A program made the translations under genes and the position numbers. Of a stretch of 64,000 bases of DNA, positions 27,861 to 36,754 are shown in pieces; within the stretch, counting starts at the first letter, position 1; the number at the start of each line of letters is the position of its first letter. This DNA comes from CAZRWD01 sp964603785 (GTDB taxonomy: Bacteria; Fermentibacterota; Fermentibacteria; Fermentibacterales; Fermentibacteraceae), in contig CAZRWD010000002.1 of NCBI GenBank assembly GCA_964603785.1, forward strand, positions 162,545 through 226,544, given 5' to 3'. The notes beneath the pieces are model-generated. The model worked only from the letters and a program-made list of their open reading frames with translations, was not told where the DNA came from and ran no database searches.

Positions 27861-29159
27861 ATGTCCGAGATAATCGAAGTCAGAGCGAGGCAGATCCTCG
27901 ATTCCAGGGGAAATCCCACGGTCGAGGCCGAGGTTGTGCTTGTCGACGGGTCCAGGGGCAGGGCAGCCGTCCCCAGCGGTGCGTCCACCGGCGGCTACGA
28001 GGCGAGGGAGCTTCGCGACGGAGGCGACAGGTTCCGCGGAAGGGGCGTCATGGGCGCGGTGACCTGCGTCAACGAGACCATCGCGCCTCTCGTCACCGGG
28101 ATGCAGGCCGACGACCAGGCGGCCCTCGACGCCGCCATGATCGCCCTGGACGGCACGCCCGACAAGGGCCGGCTCGGCGCGAACGCCATCCTCGCTGTAT
28201 CCATGGCTGCAGCCAGGGCCGCGGCCCTCTTCCACGAGATGCCCCTCTACATGTACCTCGGAGGGGCTCCCGCCGGCCGCCTGCCCGTCCCCATGATGAA
28301 CATCATCAACGGGGGCAGGCATGCCTCCAACAAGCTCGACCTCCAGGAGTTCATGATCCTGCCCGCCGGCTTCGGGTCCTTCTCCGAAGCCCTCCGGGCG
28401 GGCGTGGAGATCTACCACGCCCTGGGTGACGGCGCGGCGGCGAGGGGCATGTCCCGGAGCGTCGGCGACGAAGGCGGCCTGGCGCCGGACATCGACACCA
28501 ACGAGGAGGCGCTGGACTTCATACTCGACGCCGTGCGCACCGCCGGCTACGAGCCGGGCCGCGAGATCTTCATCGCCCTCGACCCTGCCGCGAGCGAGTT
28601 CTACCGCGACGGGGCCTATCGCATGAGCGGCTCCGGGGCGGACTCTCTCACCTCCTCCGGGCTGGTCGCGTACTGGGAGAAGCTGGTCGGCAGCTATCCC
28701 GTGGTCAGCATCGAGGACGGCCTTGCAGAGGACGACTGGGAGGGCTGGATGGAGATGACGGCCCGCCTGGGCGGCAGGATCTACACGGTCGGCGACGACC
28801 TCTTCGTGACCAACGTCTCGAGGCTGCTGCGCGGGCTGGAGTGCGGGGCCGCAAACTCGATCCTGATCAAGCTCAACCAGATAGGCACTGTCTCCGAGAC
28901 CTTCCGGGCCATCGAGACCGCCACTCTCGGCTCCATGCGCAGCATCATCAGCCATCGAAGCGGCGAGACGGAGGATGCGTTCATCTCCGACCTCGCGGTG
29001 GCGGCAGGGACCGGACTGATCAAGACCGGCGCCCCCGCGAGGACCGACAGGGTGGCCAAGTACAACCAGCTCCTCAGGATCGAGGAGGATCTGGGCTCCT
29101 CCGCCAGGTTCGCCGGCATGGATGCGCTCCCGCCGGCGTTCCGCGCGAAGAAGAGTTGA
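27861..29159 (+). CDS. eno: Enolase
   Basis: 432 aa; 2-phosphoglycerate to phosphoenolpyruvate. QILDSRGNPTVE, SGASTGGYEA, SVGDEGGLAP, SIEDGLAEDDW, ILIKLNQIGT and SHRSGETED are all present, covering the metal ligands and the catalytic Lys and Glu. The ATG at 27861 is preceded by GGGAGG; a longer frame to 27789 is not supported. TATACT at 27809-27814 is a possible -10. The stop overlaps the start of the FtsB-like gene (TTGA), a common neighbour of eno. Confidence 0.97.
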   Translation: MSEIIEVRARQILDSRGNPTVEAEVVLVDGSRGRAAVPSGASTGGYEARELRDGGDRFRGRGVMGAVTCVNETIAPLVTGMQADDQAALDAAMIALDGTPDKGRLGANAILAVSMAAARAAALFHEMPLYMYLGGAPAGRLPVPMMNIINGGRHASNKLDLQEFMILPAGFGSFSEALRAGVEIYHALGDGAAARGMSRSVGDEGGLAPDIDTNEEALDFILDAVRTAGYEPGREIFIALDPAASEFYRDGAYRMSGSGADSLTSSGLVAYWEKLVGSYPVVSIEDGLAEDDWEGWMEMTARLGGRIYTVGDDLFVTNVSRLLRGLECGAANSILIKLNQIGTVSETFRAIETATLGSMRSIISHRSGETEDAFISDLAVAAGTGLIKTGAPARTDRVAKYNQLLRIEEDLGSSARFAGMDALPPAFRAKKS

Positions 29160-29512
29160 GCGCGGGCCGTCGCGGGGCCGGGAGGACACCCGGCAGGAGG
29201 TTCGCCCTCCTGCTCGCCACCGTGACGGCCGTGGTCGTTGCGCTCGTGCTCGTCTTCAATCCCGACGGGCTCCTCTCGATCGGCGACCTGGAGGACAGGA
29301 TGGAGGCTGGTTCGGACAGGATAGACAGCCTCGAGGCCATCCGCGACTCTCTCCGGGAGGAGGTGGGGCTGCTCGCAGGCGACTCGGCGAGGATCGAGCA
29401 GGCCGTCAGGGAGATACTGGGCTGGGGACGCCCCGGCGAGTTCCTCGTCAGGTTCGTCGCGCCGGAGGCGGCCGACCGGTACACACCTCCTCGACGGGAG
29501 ATCGTGCACTGA
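29156..29512 (+). CDS. ftsB: FtsB/DivIC-family septum protein
   Basis: 118 aa. A short basic N-terminus (RRGAGRTPGRR), one transmembrane helix (FALLLATVTAVVVALVLVF), a coiled coil (IDSLEAIRDSLREEVGLL) and the typical end VREILGWGRPGEFLVRF, which matches the REELGxxxPGE motif of the family. It is part of the FtsQ/L/B divisome complex in known species. The TTG start overlaps the enolase stop (TTGA). The symbol is given on domain layout and the eno neighbourhood. Confidence 0.8.
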   Translation: MSAGRRGAGRTPGRRFALLLATVTAVVVALVLVFNPDGLLSIGDLEDRMEAGSDRIDSLEAIRDSLREEVGLLAGDSARIEQAVREILGWGRPGEFLVRFVAPEAADRYTPPRREIVH

Positions 29513-29526
29513 AAGGCCGGAACCCG

Positions 29527-30804
29527 GTGCTCCTGCCCGCCGCCGCCGTCCTGGTCCTCCTGGCGGCCCTCGAGGTCACGGTGCCGGCGCCGGACCCCGA
29601 CAGCTTCGCCCATCTGCTCTGGGCAAGGCAGCTCATCCACGACGGCCGTGTGACCATCACCGAATCCGGACGCTTCGACGACTGCTCCGTCTACTATCCC
29701 AACACGGTCCCGAAACCCGCCCAGCTGCTGCAGGCCCTACTGGGAGAGATCGCGGGGGGAGGGGCGGCGCATGCGGTCATCCGCGTCTCTCTGGGCGCGA
29801 TCGCCGCCGCCATGGCGGCCCGGGCGGCCCTGAGGGCTTCGGGTGGGGTCGCATGGGCGGGCACGGCCGCCGGCTTCCTCGTGGGATTCCATCCCGTGTT
29901 CGTCTTCCTGGCGATCTCCGGGAGCCCGATTGTCCCCTTCCTGGCCCTGCTGTTCGCGGCATCGACCGGGGCTTCGCTGGCATCCGCCCTGTTCAGGCTC
30001 GAAGGGGCCCTCTACGCCCTCGGATCGGCGATAAGGGATCGCAGGCCCCTCCTGCTGCTCCTCCTCGTCCCCGCAGCCGCATCGTGGCTCCTGCTGAACG
30101 GGCACGCGGCGGGCGACGTGCTCTGGTCCTTCCGGGAGGTCCGCTATGTGGTGCAGGCCATGCCCTACGAGAGCCCCTCGCCGCTGGGCTTCTGGCTCTT
30201 CGCCCTGGGAAGGGCCGGGCTGGTGTGCGGTCCGGTTCTGCTCGCGGCCCTGCTGGCCAGGCCCCGGGCCTGGCCGCACGCCGCGGGCGGCGCACTGAAC
30301 CTGTTCCTGCTCAGCGCTTCACTCGGGGCGGGCTCGCTGGTCCTGCCGAGGTACGTCGACCAGGTCATGCTCCTCGCCCTCCCGTGGGCGGTGGCGGCCG
30401 TCTCGAGGGCCAGGCTGCCCGGGTTCCTTCCCAGGTGGGCGGTCATGGCGGCCGGCATTGCGGGGGCCTGGGTGCTCTGGCCGTCCACCATGGCGGACAT
30501 GGTCGTCGAACACCGCATAGGCGCGGCCCTGGACGCGGTCCCGCCGCCCGCCCCCGGCGCCCGCACGGCCGCGAACGAGCTGCTCGTCCCCCGCATGGCC
30601 GCCTCGGCGGGTGTCGACGACCCGAGGCGGCTGTACGCCTCGATCGACAGGATCATATACGAGGGATGCGATCCGGCCGGTCTCGGGGTCGCGCGGATCG
30701 TGGTCGTCCCCGTCGACCGGTACCTGCCCCGGAGGACCGCTGCCTGGCTCGAGCGGGGCGGTCCCTCGTGCCCGGTCATCACCCTGGATGTAGGGGATGA
30801 CTGA
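29527..30804 (+). CDS. Multi-pass membrane protein of unknown function
   Basis: About 425 aa with roughly nine to ten hydrophobic segments starting at residue 2. After the first helix comes a conserved-looking periplasmic loop (PDPDSFAHLLWARQLIHDGR, then DDCSVYYPNTV). The acidic residues after helix 1 and a soluble C-terminal 100 residues resemble GT-C glycosyltransferases, but no defining motif is certain. The GTG at 29527 (GAAAGG upstream) is chosen. It overlaps rsgA by eight bases. Confidence 0.7.
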   Translation: MLLPAAAVLVLLAALEVTVPAPDPDSFAHLLWARQLIHDGRVTITESGRFDDCSVYYPNTVPKPAQLLQALLGEIAGGGAAHAVIRVSLGAIAAAMAARAALRASGGVAWAGTAAGFLVGFHPVFVFLAISGSPIVPFLALLFAASTGASLASALFRLEGALYALGSAIRDRRPLLLLLLVPAAASWLLLNGHAAGDVLWSFREVRYVVQAMPYESPSPLGFWLFALGRAGLVCGPVLLAALLARPRAWPHAAGGALNLFLLSASLGAGSLVLPRYVDQVMLLALPWAVAAVSRARLPGFLPRWAVMAAGIAGAWVLWPSTMADMVVEHRIGAALDAVPPPAPGARTAANELLVPRMAASAGVDDPRRLYASIDRIIYEGCDPAGLGVARIVVVPVDRYLPRRTAAWLERGGPSCPVITLDVGDD

Positions 30805-31690
30805 GATCTCGATCGTCTCATGCGTCAATCGCAGGGGCGTGGATGTCCTGTCGGGGTCCGGCGAGGAGAGGGTGCACGTACCCGGCAGGCTGCTTCGCGG
30901 CTGGAAGCCGGCCGTGGGCGACCTGGTCGATCTCGAGGAGGACATCCACGGCAGGGCGATAACCGCGGTCCACCCCCGGCGCAATGCGCTCGAGAGGTCC
31001 TCCCCCTCCGGCGGGACGCAGGTGATAGCGGCCAACATCGACCTGGCTCTGATATTCACCAGCCTGAGGGACCCGGCCTTCCGGAGGGGCTTCATGGACA
31101 GGGCGGCGGCCTCCTGCGAGTGGCACTCGATCGAGGCCTGCCTGGCAGTCAACAAGACGGACCTCGCGGCACCGGGAGACGGAGACCTCCTCGCCCTGCT
31201 GGAGAGGGACTGCGGACGGGCAGGCATGCGGTTCGCGGCGCTCTCCTGCGCGACGGGCGCCGGCGTCCCCGAGCTGACGGCCCTGGTCGCGGGCAGGACC
31301 GTCCTGCTGACGGGCCAGTCCGGCTCGGGGAAGACGACCTTCACGAGTCTCCTCGGGTCGCGCAGCGACCTCAGGATAGGCGCGGTCAACCTCAAGACGG
31401 GCAAGGGAAGGCACACGACGGTGGCTGCCAGGGCGGTTCCGGCTGCCGGCGGGACGGTGCTCTTCGACACCCCGGGGCTGAGGGTCTTCCCCATCGACCA
31501 CATCCCCCGCTTCCGGCTGCAGGACTGCTTCAGGGAGATGCGGCAGTTCTCGGGGGACTGCAGGTTCCGCGACTGCCTGCATGCCGGCGAGCCGGGATGC
31601 GGCGTCCAGAATGCGGTCGATGCGGGATGGATCTCGAGGGAGAGGTACTCTTCCTACCTCGAGCTGCTCGAGGAGCTGCCCGGCGGCTGA
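30797..31690 (+). CDS. rsgA: Ribosome small-subunit maturation GTPase RsgA
   Basis: 297 aa. Circularly permuted GTPase: the G4 motif NKTD comes before the P-loop GQSGSGKTT, and G3 is DTPGLR. An N-terminal OB-fold precedes, and a C-terminal zinc knuckle shows as CFREMRQFSGDCRFRDC with a later HAGEPGC. It helps 30S maturation. The last 37 bases overlap the convergent chain-length gene. Confidence 0.95.
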   Translation: MTEISIVSCVNRRGVDVLSGSGEERVHVPGRLLRGWKPAVGDLVDLEEDIHGRAITAVHPRRNALERSSPSGGTQVIAANIDLALIFTSLRDPAFRRGFMDRAAASCEWHSIEACLAVNKTDLAAPGDGDLLALLERDCGRAGMRFAALSCATGAGVPELTALVAGRTVLLTGQSGSGKTTFTSLLGSRSDLRIGAVNLKTGKGRHTTVAARAVPAAGGTVLFDTPGLRVFPIDHIPRFRLQDCFREMRQFSGDCRFRDCLHAGEPGCGVQNAVDAGWISRERYSSYLELLEELPGG

Positions 31691-32937
31691 CGCCCGCGGG
31701 ACAGGAACGAGAACTCCCTGCGGATCTCTGAGAGGAGCGTGTCCCACTTCTCCCAGCCCGCGGGGTCGATGCGCCGTGACTCGTGGATGTTCTCGCGGAT
31801 GAAGACGAAGGACAGCAGCAGCGCGACCGCCACCCCGAAGACCTCGACCCAGATCAGGAGCTTCTTGGGCCTGCTCTTCCAACCCGGGTGCCCCGGCGGG
31901 TCGAGCAGCCTCACCGTGCTCTCCCTGCGGCCCTCCTCCACCAGCGACTGCTGAAGGCTCAGCCTGAGGGCTCCGGAGAGCTGCAGGGCCATCTCGTAGT
32001 TGCTCCGGAGCCTGGCATACTCGAACTGTATCGACGGGAAGTCCTCTATCGAGAGCACCGGGAAGAGCGAGTCGGCGCCCGCCGGCAGCTCTCCGTTCTC
32101 CAGGTCGCGGACGATCGCGAGTATCGCCGCGGCCCTGCGCTCCATCTCCAGGGAGGCGACCGTTCCCCCGGCACCGTAGCCGGCCGATATGGCCTGCGCC
32201 GCGGCCCTGTACTCGAGGTACTGGCGCTTCAGGTCGGCGAGGGTGGTGATGAGCTCCGTGAGCTGCTCGTCCGGAGCTATGACGCCCATCTCGATCTCGA
32301 AGGCCATGAGGCTGTCGCCGGAGGCGGCCAGGAGGCTCTCCGCCGCGGCGAGCCTGGTCTGGGCGAGCTCCCTCGCGAGGGTGGCCCTGCTCGAGGATAT
32401 CCAGGTGTTGAGGCTGTCCAGCACCTCGACGACCCTCTCGGACACGCGCACGGAGTACCACGGGTCCCCGGTCGTGACCTCGACCTCTATGAAGCCCGTC
32501 GGCGTGACCGCGGCCCGGTAGTGGTCGTCGAACATCCTCCTGGCCCAGTACATCCCCAGCTCGTTGTCGCGCTCGTACCTGTCCCTCAGGTCCATGGAGT
32601 CCAGCCAGGCCGTCGCCAGAATGACCCTGTCGGCCAGCGTCCTGCTGTTGAGGATCTCCGCATAGACGTCGGAGAGGGTGGACATGAGGGGCAGGGTGAA
32701 GCCCATGCCTCCGCTGAAGTACCCCAGGAACTCCGAGATCGCCAGCCCGCCGAAGCTGAGCGCCGGCTCCACGGGGGTCTCCGGGGGCATTATCACGGTC
32801 CTGACCGTGTACTGCCGCGGCAGGAGGTACGAGATGACCACGGTGGGGACCATGACCACGAGAAGGGCCTTCAGGAGGAACCACCTGTTCCTCAGGATCG
32901 TGAACAGGTACCAGGAGGGAGGTCTCTGCACGCTCAT
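31654..32937 (-). CDS. Wzz-type polysaccharide chain-length/co-polymerase protein
   Basis: 427 aa, inner membrane. Two transmembrane helices frame a periplasmic coiled coil: helix 1 is FLLKALLVVMVPTVVISYLL (about 21-40) and helix 2 is LIWVEVFGVAVALLLSFVFI (about 365-385). LLDPPGHPGWKSRPKK before helix 2 is the Pro-rich motif of the family. There is no tyrosine-kinase domain. The C-terminal tail is Ser-rich. It starts one base after the stop of the Wza-like export gene, so the two make one machine. Confidence 0.88.
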   Translation of the reverse strand: MSVQRPPSWYLFTILRNRWFLLKALLVVMVPTVVISYLLPRQYTVRTVIMPPETPVEPALSFGGLAISEFLGYFSGGMGFTLPLMSTLSDVYAEILNSRTLADRVILATAWLDSMDLRDRYERDNELGMYWARRMFDDHYRAAVTPTGFIEVEVTTGDPWYSVRVSERVVEVLDSLNTWISSSRATLARELAQTRLAAAESLLAASGDSLMAFEIEMGVIAPDEQLTELITTLADLKRQYLEYRAAAQAISAGYGAGGTVASLEMERRAAAILAIVRDLENGELPAGADSLFPVLSIEDFPSIQFEYARLRSNYEMALQLSGALRLSLQQSLVEEGRRESTVRLLDPPGHPGWKSRPKKLLIWVEVFGVAVALLLSFVFIRENIHESRRIDPAGWEKWDTLLSEIRREFSFLSRGRQPPGSSSSSSR

Positions 32938-32938
32938 G

Positions 32939-34129
32939 CTACTCTATGCTCTTCCATGCGATGATGACGCTGGCGATGCCCGTTAGGACGGCGAGGTAGT
33001 CCTGCCACCATACGAGCGGCCTGCGGGGGACCGTGATGATCGATCCCGGAGGCACCTCGGCGCACTCGTCGAGCGGGAGGCGCTCTCCCGTCGGAAGGTG
33101 CACGCGCGTGCCCCCGCTCCTCGCCTCGTGCTCGAATCCGCCGGCCTGGGCCACGTAGTAGAACGGGTCCCTCCCGGCCACATAGGGGATGACGCCGGGG
33201 GATGGGACGAAACCCGTCACCGCGACGGTCAGGGGCTCCCCCGGACAGACGAGCCTGTCCCCGGGCAGCATCTCGAGCCCGGGGTCGGCAGGTATCCTGA
33301 AGGATGCCTCCACCCCCTCCCGGACCACGTGGAGGCTCTCCCGGACCGCCCAGGGCGTGAAGCCGCCGGCTCTCGCGACGAGACGCCCGACGGTCTCCCC
33401 CGGCAGGTGCTCGAGCACCGCGGAGGCGCTCTCCGTCCAGCCCTCCTCGGATGACCGCGAGAGAGCGAACGCCCCGTGTATCCAGAATGCACCCTCGACC
33501 GTCACGAGCTGAGAGGCCCAGGGGACGAAGACCCTGGAGTGCATCGGCACGAGCGGGTTGGAGGCGGGAGCGCCCCCCGAGGCGAACTCGTTCAGGTCGA
33601 CGAGGGTGGTGTCGTCATCCGGCGAGATGACGCACACGCGCGAGAGGGCGGCTCCCGGCGCCGGGCCTCCCGCTGCAGCGAGTGCGTCGGACACCCTGTC
33701 CGTGCCCTTTATCGCGATCATCCCGGGAGAACCCACGCATCCCGACACCAGCACGCGGAAGACCCTGGGGGTGGACAGGCCTACGCTCGGCCTGGATCCC
33801 CTTATACGAGCCCTCATGGCGCCCTCGACGGCCGCGGAGCCCTCCTCCAGGGTCAGGCCGCCCACCTCGACCGCACCCACCAGGGGGAGCAGCACGAACC
33901 CGTCCGGCGATACGGAGGTGTAGAACACGGAACCGGCTGCTCCGCTGAGGCTGAACTCGGAGGGCAGCCCGCCGTCGGCGGCGACCCAGAGGACGTCCCC
34001 CGGGCCGAGGACGTACTCGGAGGGGTCCACCTGCTCGAAGAGGGGCGGGGATTCGCGGACCATGTCGGGCATCGACCCGATGGCTCCGACCTGACCCGTT
34101 ATCGCAAGGACTGCAAGGAATGGAGGCAT
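32939..34129 (-). CDS. Wza-type polysaccharide export protein (SLBB domains)
   Basis: 396 aa. Residues about 35-130 form the polysaccharide export domain (EYVLGPGDVLWV; SPDGFVLLPLVGAVEVGGLT). Two or more SLBB repeats follow (FRVLVSGCVGSPGMIAI; TVAVTGFVPSPGVIPYVAG). The C-terminus ends in a hydrophobic helix (WQDYLAVLTGIASVIIAW). The N-terminal signal MPPFLAVLAITGQVGA has no lipobox Cys, unlike classical Wza. ATG 34129 is weakly supported (GAGG eight bases upstream). Confidence 0.85.
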   Translation of the reverse strand: MPPFLAVLAITGQVGAIGSMPDMVRESPPLFEQVDPSEYVLGPGDVLWVAADGGLPSEFSLSGAAGSVFYTSVSPDGFVLLPLVGAVEVGGLTLEEGSAAVEGAMRARIRGSRPSVGLSTPRVFRVLVSGCVGSPGMIAIKGTDRVSDALAAAGGPAPGAALSRVCVISPDDDTTLVDLNEFASGGAPASNPLVPMHSRVFVPWASQLVTVEGAFWIHGAFALSRSSEEGWTESASAVLEHLPGETVGRLVARAGGFTPWAVRESLHVVREGVEASFRIPADPGLEMLPGDRLVCPGEPLTVAVTGFVPSPGVIPYVAGRDPFYYVAQAGGFEHEARSGGTRVHLPTGERLPLDECAEVPPGSIITVPRRPLVWWQDYLAVLTGIASVIIAWKSIE

Positions 34130-34147
34130 ATTCAGAACCTCGGGCGC

Positions 34148-34176
34148 AAACTACCCGGCGGCCCGTCCGGTGTCAA
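34148..34176 (-). promoter_or_regulatory. Promoter of the Wza/Wzz operon
   Basis: TTGACA (34176-34171), 17-bp spacer, TAGTTT (34153-34148) on the minus strand. The predicted start at about 34141 leaves only a 12-base leader. The -35 sits in the loop of a 12-bp hairpin. Confidence 0.55.
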
Positions 34177-34188
34177 CGGGCCGCCGGG
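34154..34188 (-). terminator. 12-bp hairpin after argF enclosing the next promoter's -35
   Basis: Perfect arms CCCGGCGGCCCG (34154-34165) and CGGGCCGCCGGG (34177-34188) with an 11-base loop holding TTGACA. The argF stop is 11 bases upstream and TAGTTT follows the stem. It may terminate argF transcripts while its DNA serves as the promoter of the next operon. Confidence 0.5.
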
Positions 34189-34198
34189 AGAGCCTGCC

Positions 34199-35140
34199 CT
34201 ACAACAGTGTGGCGATCATGACCGCCTTGATGGTGTGCTTCCTGTTCTCGGCCTCGTCCCACACGACGGAATGCGCGCCCTCGATGACCTCGAAGGTCAC
34301 CTCGTTGCCCTTCACGGCCGGCAGGCAGTGCATGAAGATGACGTCGGGGTTGTCGGTCTCCTCGATCATCGCCTCGTCCACCCTGTAGGGCTCGAGGAGC
34401 CTTATCCGCTCCGCGGCCTTCTCCTCCTCGCCCATCGACGCCCAGACGTCCGTGTAGATGACGTCGGCATTGGGAACGGCCTCCGAGCGGTCGGAAGTCA
34501 CCCTTATCTCGCAGTCGTTCTCCTCTGCGAGCGACCGGGCGGTCTGGAGCAGCTCCTCCTCCGGCTGCAGCTCCTGCGGGGCCAGTATCGTGCAGTTCAT
34601 GCCCACCAGGGCGGAGCCTATCATCAGGCTGTTGGCCATGTTGTTCCTGCCGTCCCCGGCGTACACGAACTCCAGGCCCCTCGCGTCGCCGAGCTTCTCC
34701 TCGATGGTCATGATGTCGGCCAGCACCTGCGTGGGGTGGTACTTGTCGGTCAGTCCGTTGTAGACGGGTACGCCGGAGTAGTCCGCAAGCATCTCCACGG
34801 TCTCCTGGCTGAAGCCGCGGAACATGATCGCATCGAACATCCTGCCCAGGACCCTCGCGGTGTCCTCGACGCTCTCCTTGGCCCCGAGCTGGATGTCGGC
34901 CGAGGAGAGGAAGACGGGATGCCCGCCCTCCTCGCCGAAGGCGGTCTCGAAGGCGCAGCGCGTGCGGGTCGAGCGCTTCTCGAAGAGCATGGCCAGGGTC
35001 CTGCCCCGGAAGCGCTGGTGGAACTGCCCCGTCAGCCTCTCGGCCTTGACCGAGTGCGAGATGTCGAGGAGATGCCTTACCTCCTGCGGGTCGAAGTCGA
35101 GAAGGGTGAGCAGGGACCTGCCCCTGAGATTGACGCCCAT
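34199..35140 (-). CDS. argF: Ornithine carbamoyltransferase
   Basis: 313 aa; ornithine plus carbamoyl phosphate to citrulline in arginine synthesis. Carbamoyl phosphate loop KRSTRTRCAFE, HPTQVLAD, ornithine loop DVWASMGEE and the catalytic Cys in FMHCLPA are all present. The ATG at 35140 has AAAGGAG six bases upstream. It has its own promoter (35188-35216). No other arginine genes are nearby. Confidence 0.94.
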   Translation of the reverse strand: MGVNLRGRSLLTLLDFDPQEVRHLLDISHSVKAERLTGQFHQRFRGRTLAMLFEKRSTRTRCAFETAFGEEGGHPVFLSSADIQLGAKESVEDTARVLGRMFDAIMFRGFSQETVEMLADYSGVPVYNGLTDKYHPTQVLADIMTIEEKLGDARGLEFVYAGDGRNNMANSLMIGSALVGMNCTILAPQELQPEEELLQTARSLAEENDCEIRVTSDRSEAVPNADVIYTDVWASMGEEEKAAERIRLLEPYRVDEAMIEETDNPDVIFMHCLPAVKGNEVTFEVIEGAHSVVWDEAENRKHTIKAVMIATLL

Positions 35141-35187
35141 GGAAGGCTCCTTTCGGGAACAGCGTGACTCGGGCTTGCCGTCCGGCG

Positions 35188-35216
35188 AAGATAACACCCC
35201 GGGCGTGTCCGGGCAA
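35188..35216 (-). promoter_or_regulatory. Promoter of argF
   Basis: TTGCCC (35216-35211), 17-bp spacer, TATCTT (35193-35188) on the minus strand. The -10 is identical to that of the tRNA-Gln and FN3-lipoprotein promoters. The leader is about 40 nt. Confidence 0.55.
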
Positions 35217-35234
35217 AAGGCAAGCCCGGCAACG

Positions 35235-35261
35235 AAAAGGGCGGGAGCAGAGCCCCCGCCC
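35235..35261 (-). terminator. Intrinsic terminator after the barrel-protein gene
   Basis: Minus-strand stem GGGCGGG/CCCGCCC (35261-35255 and 35245-35239) with a nine-base loop, followed by TTTT. It starts 18 bases after the stop codon at 35279. Confidence 0.75.
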
Positions 35262-35278
35262 CATCGGTCTGTGATGGA

Positions 35279-35845
35279 CTAGAAGCTGTAGTAGACGCCG
35301 CCCAGGACGTGGGGCGAGCCGTAGGTGCCGAAGTGGCTTATGGAGGCCTCGAAGTCGTCTGATCCGGACTCGTCGGTGGTTGTGGCCTTGTCGTACCGCA
35401 GGCCGAACTCGCTGAAGAAGGCCACGCTGTTCATGCCCGGCACTGCGAAGTCCGCGCGCATCAGCGGGAAGAGGGAGAGGTCGCTGGTGCTCACGTCCTC
35501 GCCGTTGTTCGACTTGGCGTAGACGAGGGAGCCGCCGATGCTGAACACGGTGTTGGCCGGGGCTGCGATGACGTAGAAGCCCGATCCGCCGATCGCGAAG
35601 GTGCTGTACTCCCAGTCGACGTCGGCGTCGTCCTCGTAGCTGGTCTTGCCGTAGCCCAGCAGGGCCTCGATGCGGAAGTCGGGCGAGAGCGAGCTTCCCA
35701 GGCGGAGCATGGCGATGTCGGCCATCTCCGAGCCGCCGTTCCAGACGTAGAACGGGACCTCGAGCTCCTTGAAGCCGAGGGAGAAGCCGCCCGCGCATAC
35801 CGAGGCGGCGGTCGCCATGAGCATCACAGCCACGAATGCCTTCAT
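35279..35845 (-). CDS. Outer-membrane beta-barrel protein
   Basis: About 188 aa. Signal peptide MKAFVAVMLMATAASVCA, then alternating strands (FYVWNGGSEMADIAMLRLG; FRIEALLGYGKTSYEDDADV; STFAIGGSGFYVIAAP) and a C-terminal GGVYYSF ending in Phe, the usual barrel-assembly signal. The length suits an eight-stranded barrel. Of two tandem ATGs the second (35845) is five bases from GGAGG. Own terminator downstream. Function not known. Confidence 0.75.
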   Translation of the reverse strand: MKAFVAVMLMATAASVCAGGFSLGFKELEVPFYVWNGGSEMADIAMLRLGSSLSPDFRIEALLGYGKTSYEDDADVDWEYSTFAIGGSGFYVIAAPANTVFSIGGSLVYAKSNNGEDVSTSDLSLFPLMRADFAVPGMNSVAFFSEFGLRYDKATTTDESGSDDFEASISHFGTYGSPHVLGGVYYSF

Positions 35846-35927
35846 CATTCCCTCCAATTCTCCGCCGGCCCCCCGGCCGGCCGTCTCACGGGATACGGTA
35901 ACACATGCGCCCCCTGAGGGCCAAGCC

Positions 35928-36728
35928 CTACCTGAGCGCCTCCCACAGCATCCTGAAGGCCAGGTCGGCCTTCTCCTCGCAGCAGAGGTCGTCGGCGAGG
36001 ACTGCGAGCCCGACGCGGTGCCCTCCCGGGAGGGCTATCACGGCGGCACGGCAGCGTCCGCCCTCGCCCCGGGAGCTGAAGCCGTAGATCGGCACCCCTC
36101 CGCTCTGGAGATCCTCCAGGCCGGTCCGGGTGAACGGATTCCTCACCAGCCTCCTGATCTCGCTCTCGTCGAGGCGCCCCTCGATCAGGGACAGCATGCC
36201 CATGACGTCGCCCGGAGTCGAGTAGTTCGGGTCGATGGCCGGTGCTCCCGGCCATAGGAGCTGGACGCCTCCGTACTCCGTCGAGGTGAAGCCGGACAGC
36301 GTCAGCCAGGTCCCGATCCTCTCCTTCTCCAGCCTCTCGCCCACCCGCATGCAGGCCTCGAGGTCGCCCTCCCGCATCATTATCACCTGGTCGGAGAGGG
36401 TCTCGTTGCGCGAAGAGAGGGTGTCCAGGGGGACGATGCCCTGGGTGTCGAAGGCCAGCGCGCATGCGGCCAGTATTATCTCCGGGCTGCCGATGTCGAA
36501 GCTGCCGCCCTCGGTTCTCGTGAAGCTCTCCCCGGTCGTGAAGTCCTTCACCGCGATGCCGAAGTGGCCCCCCTCGAGCCGGATCGCTTCGTCCGCGGCC
36601 TCCCTCAGCTCGTCGAGACCCTCGGCCGGTGCCGTGATGACCGTGTCGGGATTCACTACTATCGAGGGCTGCTTCGTCCCCGCTGGGGGGGCGGAGGTCA
36701 GGGCGAGGCAGACGAAGAGATGGAACAT
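35928..36728 (-). CDS. Exported class A beta-lactamase-fold protein lacking the SxxK lysine
   Basis: 266 aa. Short signal sequence MFHLFVCLALTSAPPAG. The fold is suggested by GHFGIAVKDFTTGESF and FDIGSPEIILAACALAFD at the place of the active-site helix, and by GDVMGMLSLIEG near the end. In active enzymes the nucleophile motif is S-x-x-K; here it reads S81-P-E-I84, so the general-base Lys is gone. No SDN or KTG motif is clear. It may bind cell-wall peptides rather than hydrolyse them. It should not be called a resistance gene. Confidence 0.6.
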   Translation of the reverse strand: MFHLFVCLALTSAPPAGTKQPSIVVNPDTVITAPAEGLDELREAADEAIRLEGGHFGIAVKDFTTGESFTRTEGGSFDIGSPEIILAACALAFDTQGIVPLDTLSSRNETLSDQVIMMREGDLEACMRVGERLEKERIGTWLTLSGFTSTEYGGVQLLWPGAPAIDPNYSTPGDVMGMLSLIEGRLDESEIRRLVRNPFTRTGLEDLQSGGVPIYGFSSRGEGGRCRAAVIALPGGHRVGLAVLADDLCCEEKADLAFRMLWEALR

Positions 36729-36754
36729 GTGCTTCCTTCCCGGCCCGCAGGGCC

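Noticed and set aside
35928..36728. Beta-lactamase resistance gene
   Set aside because: The SxxK lysine and other catalytic motifs are missing, so resistance activity is not supported.
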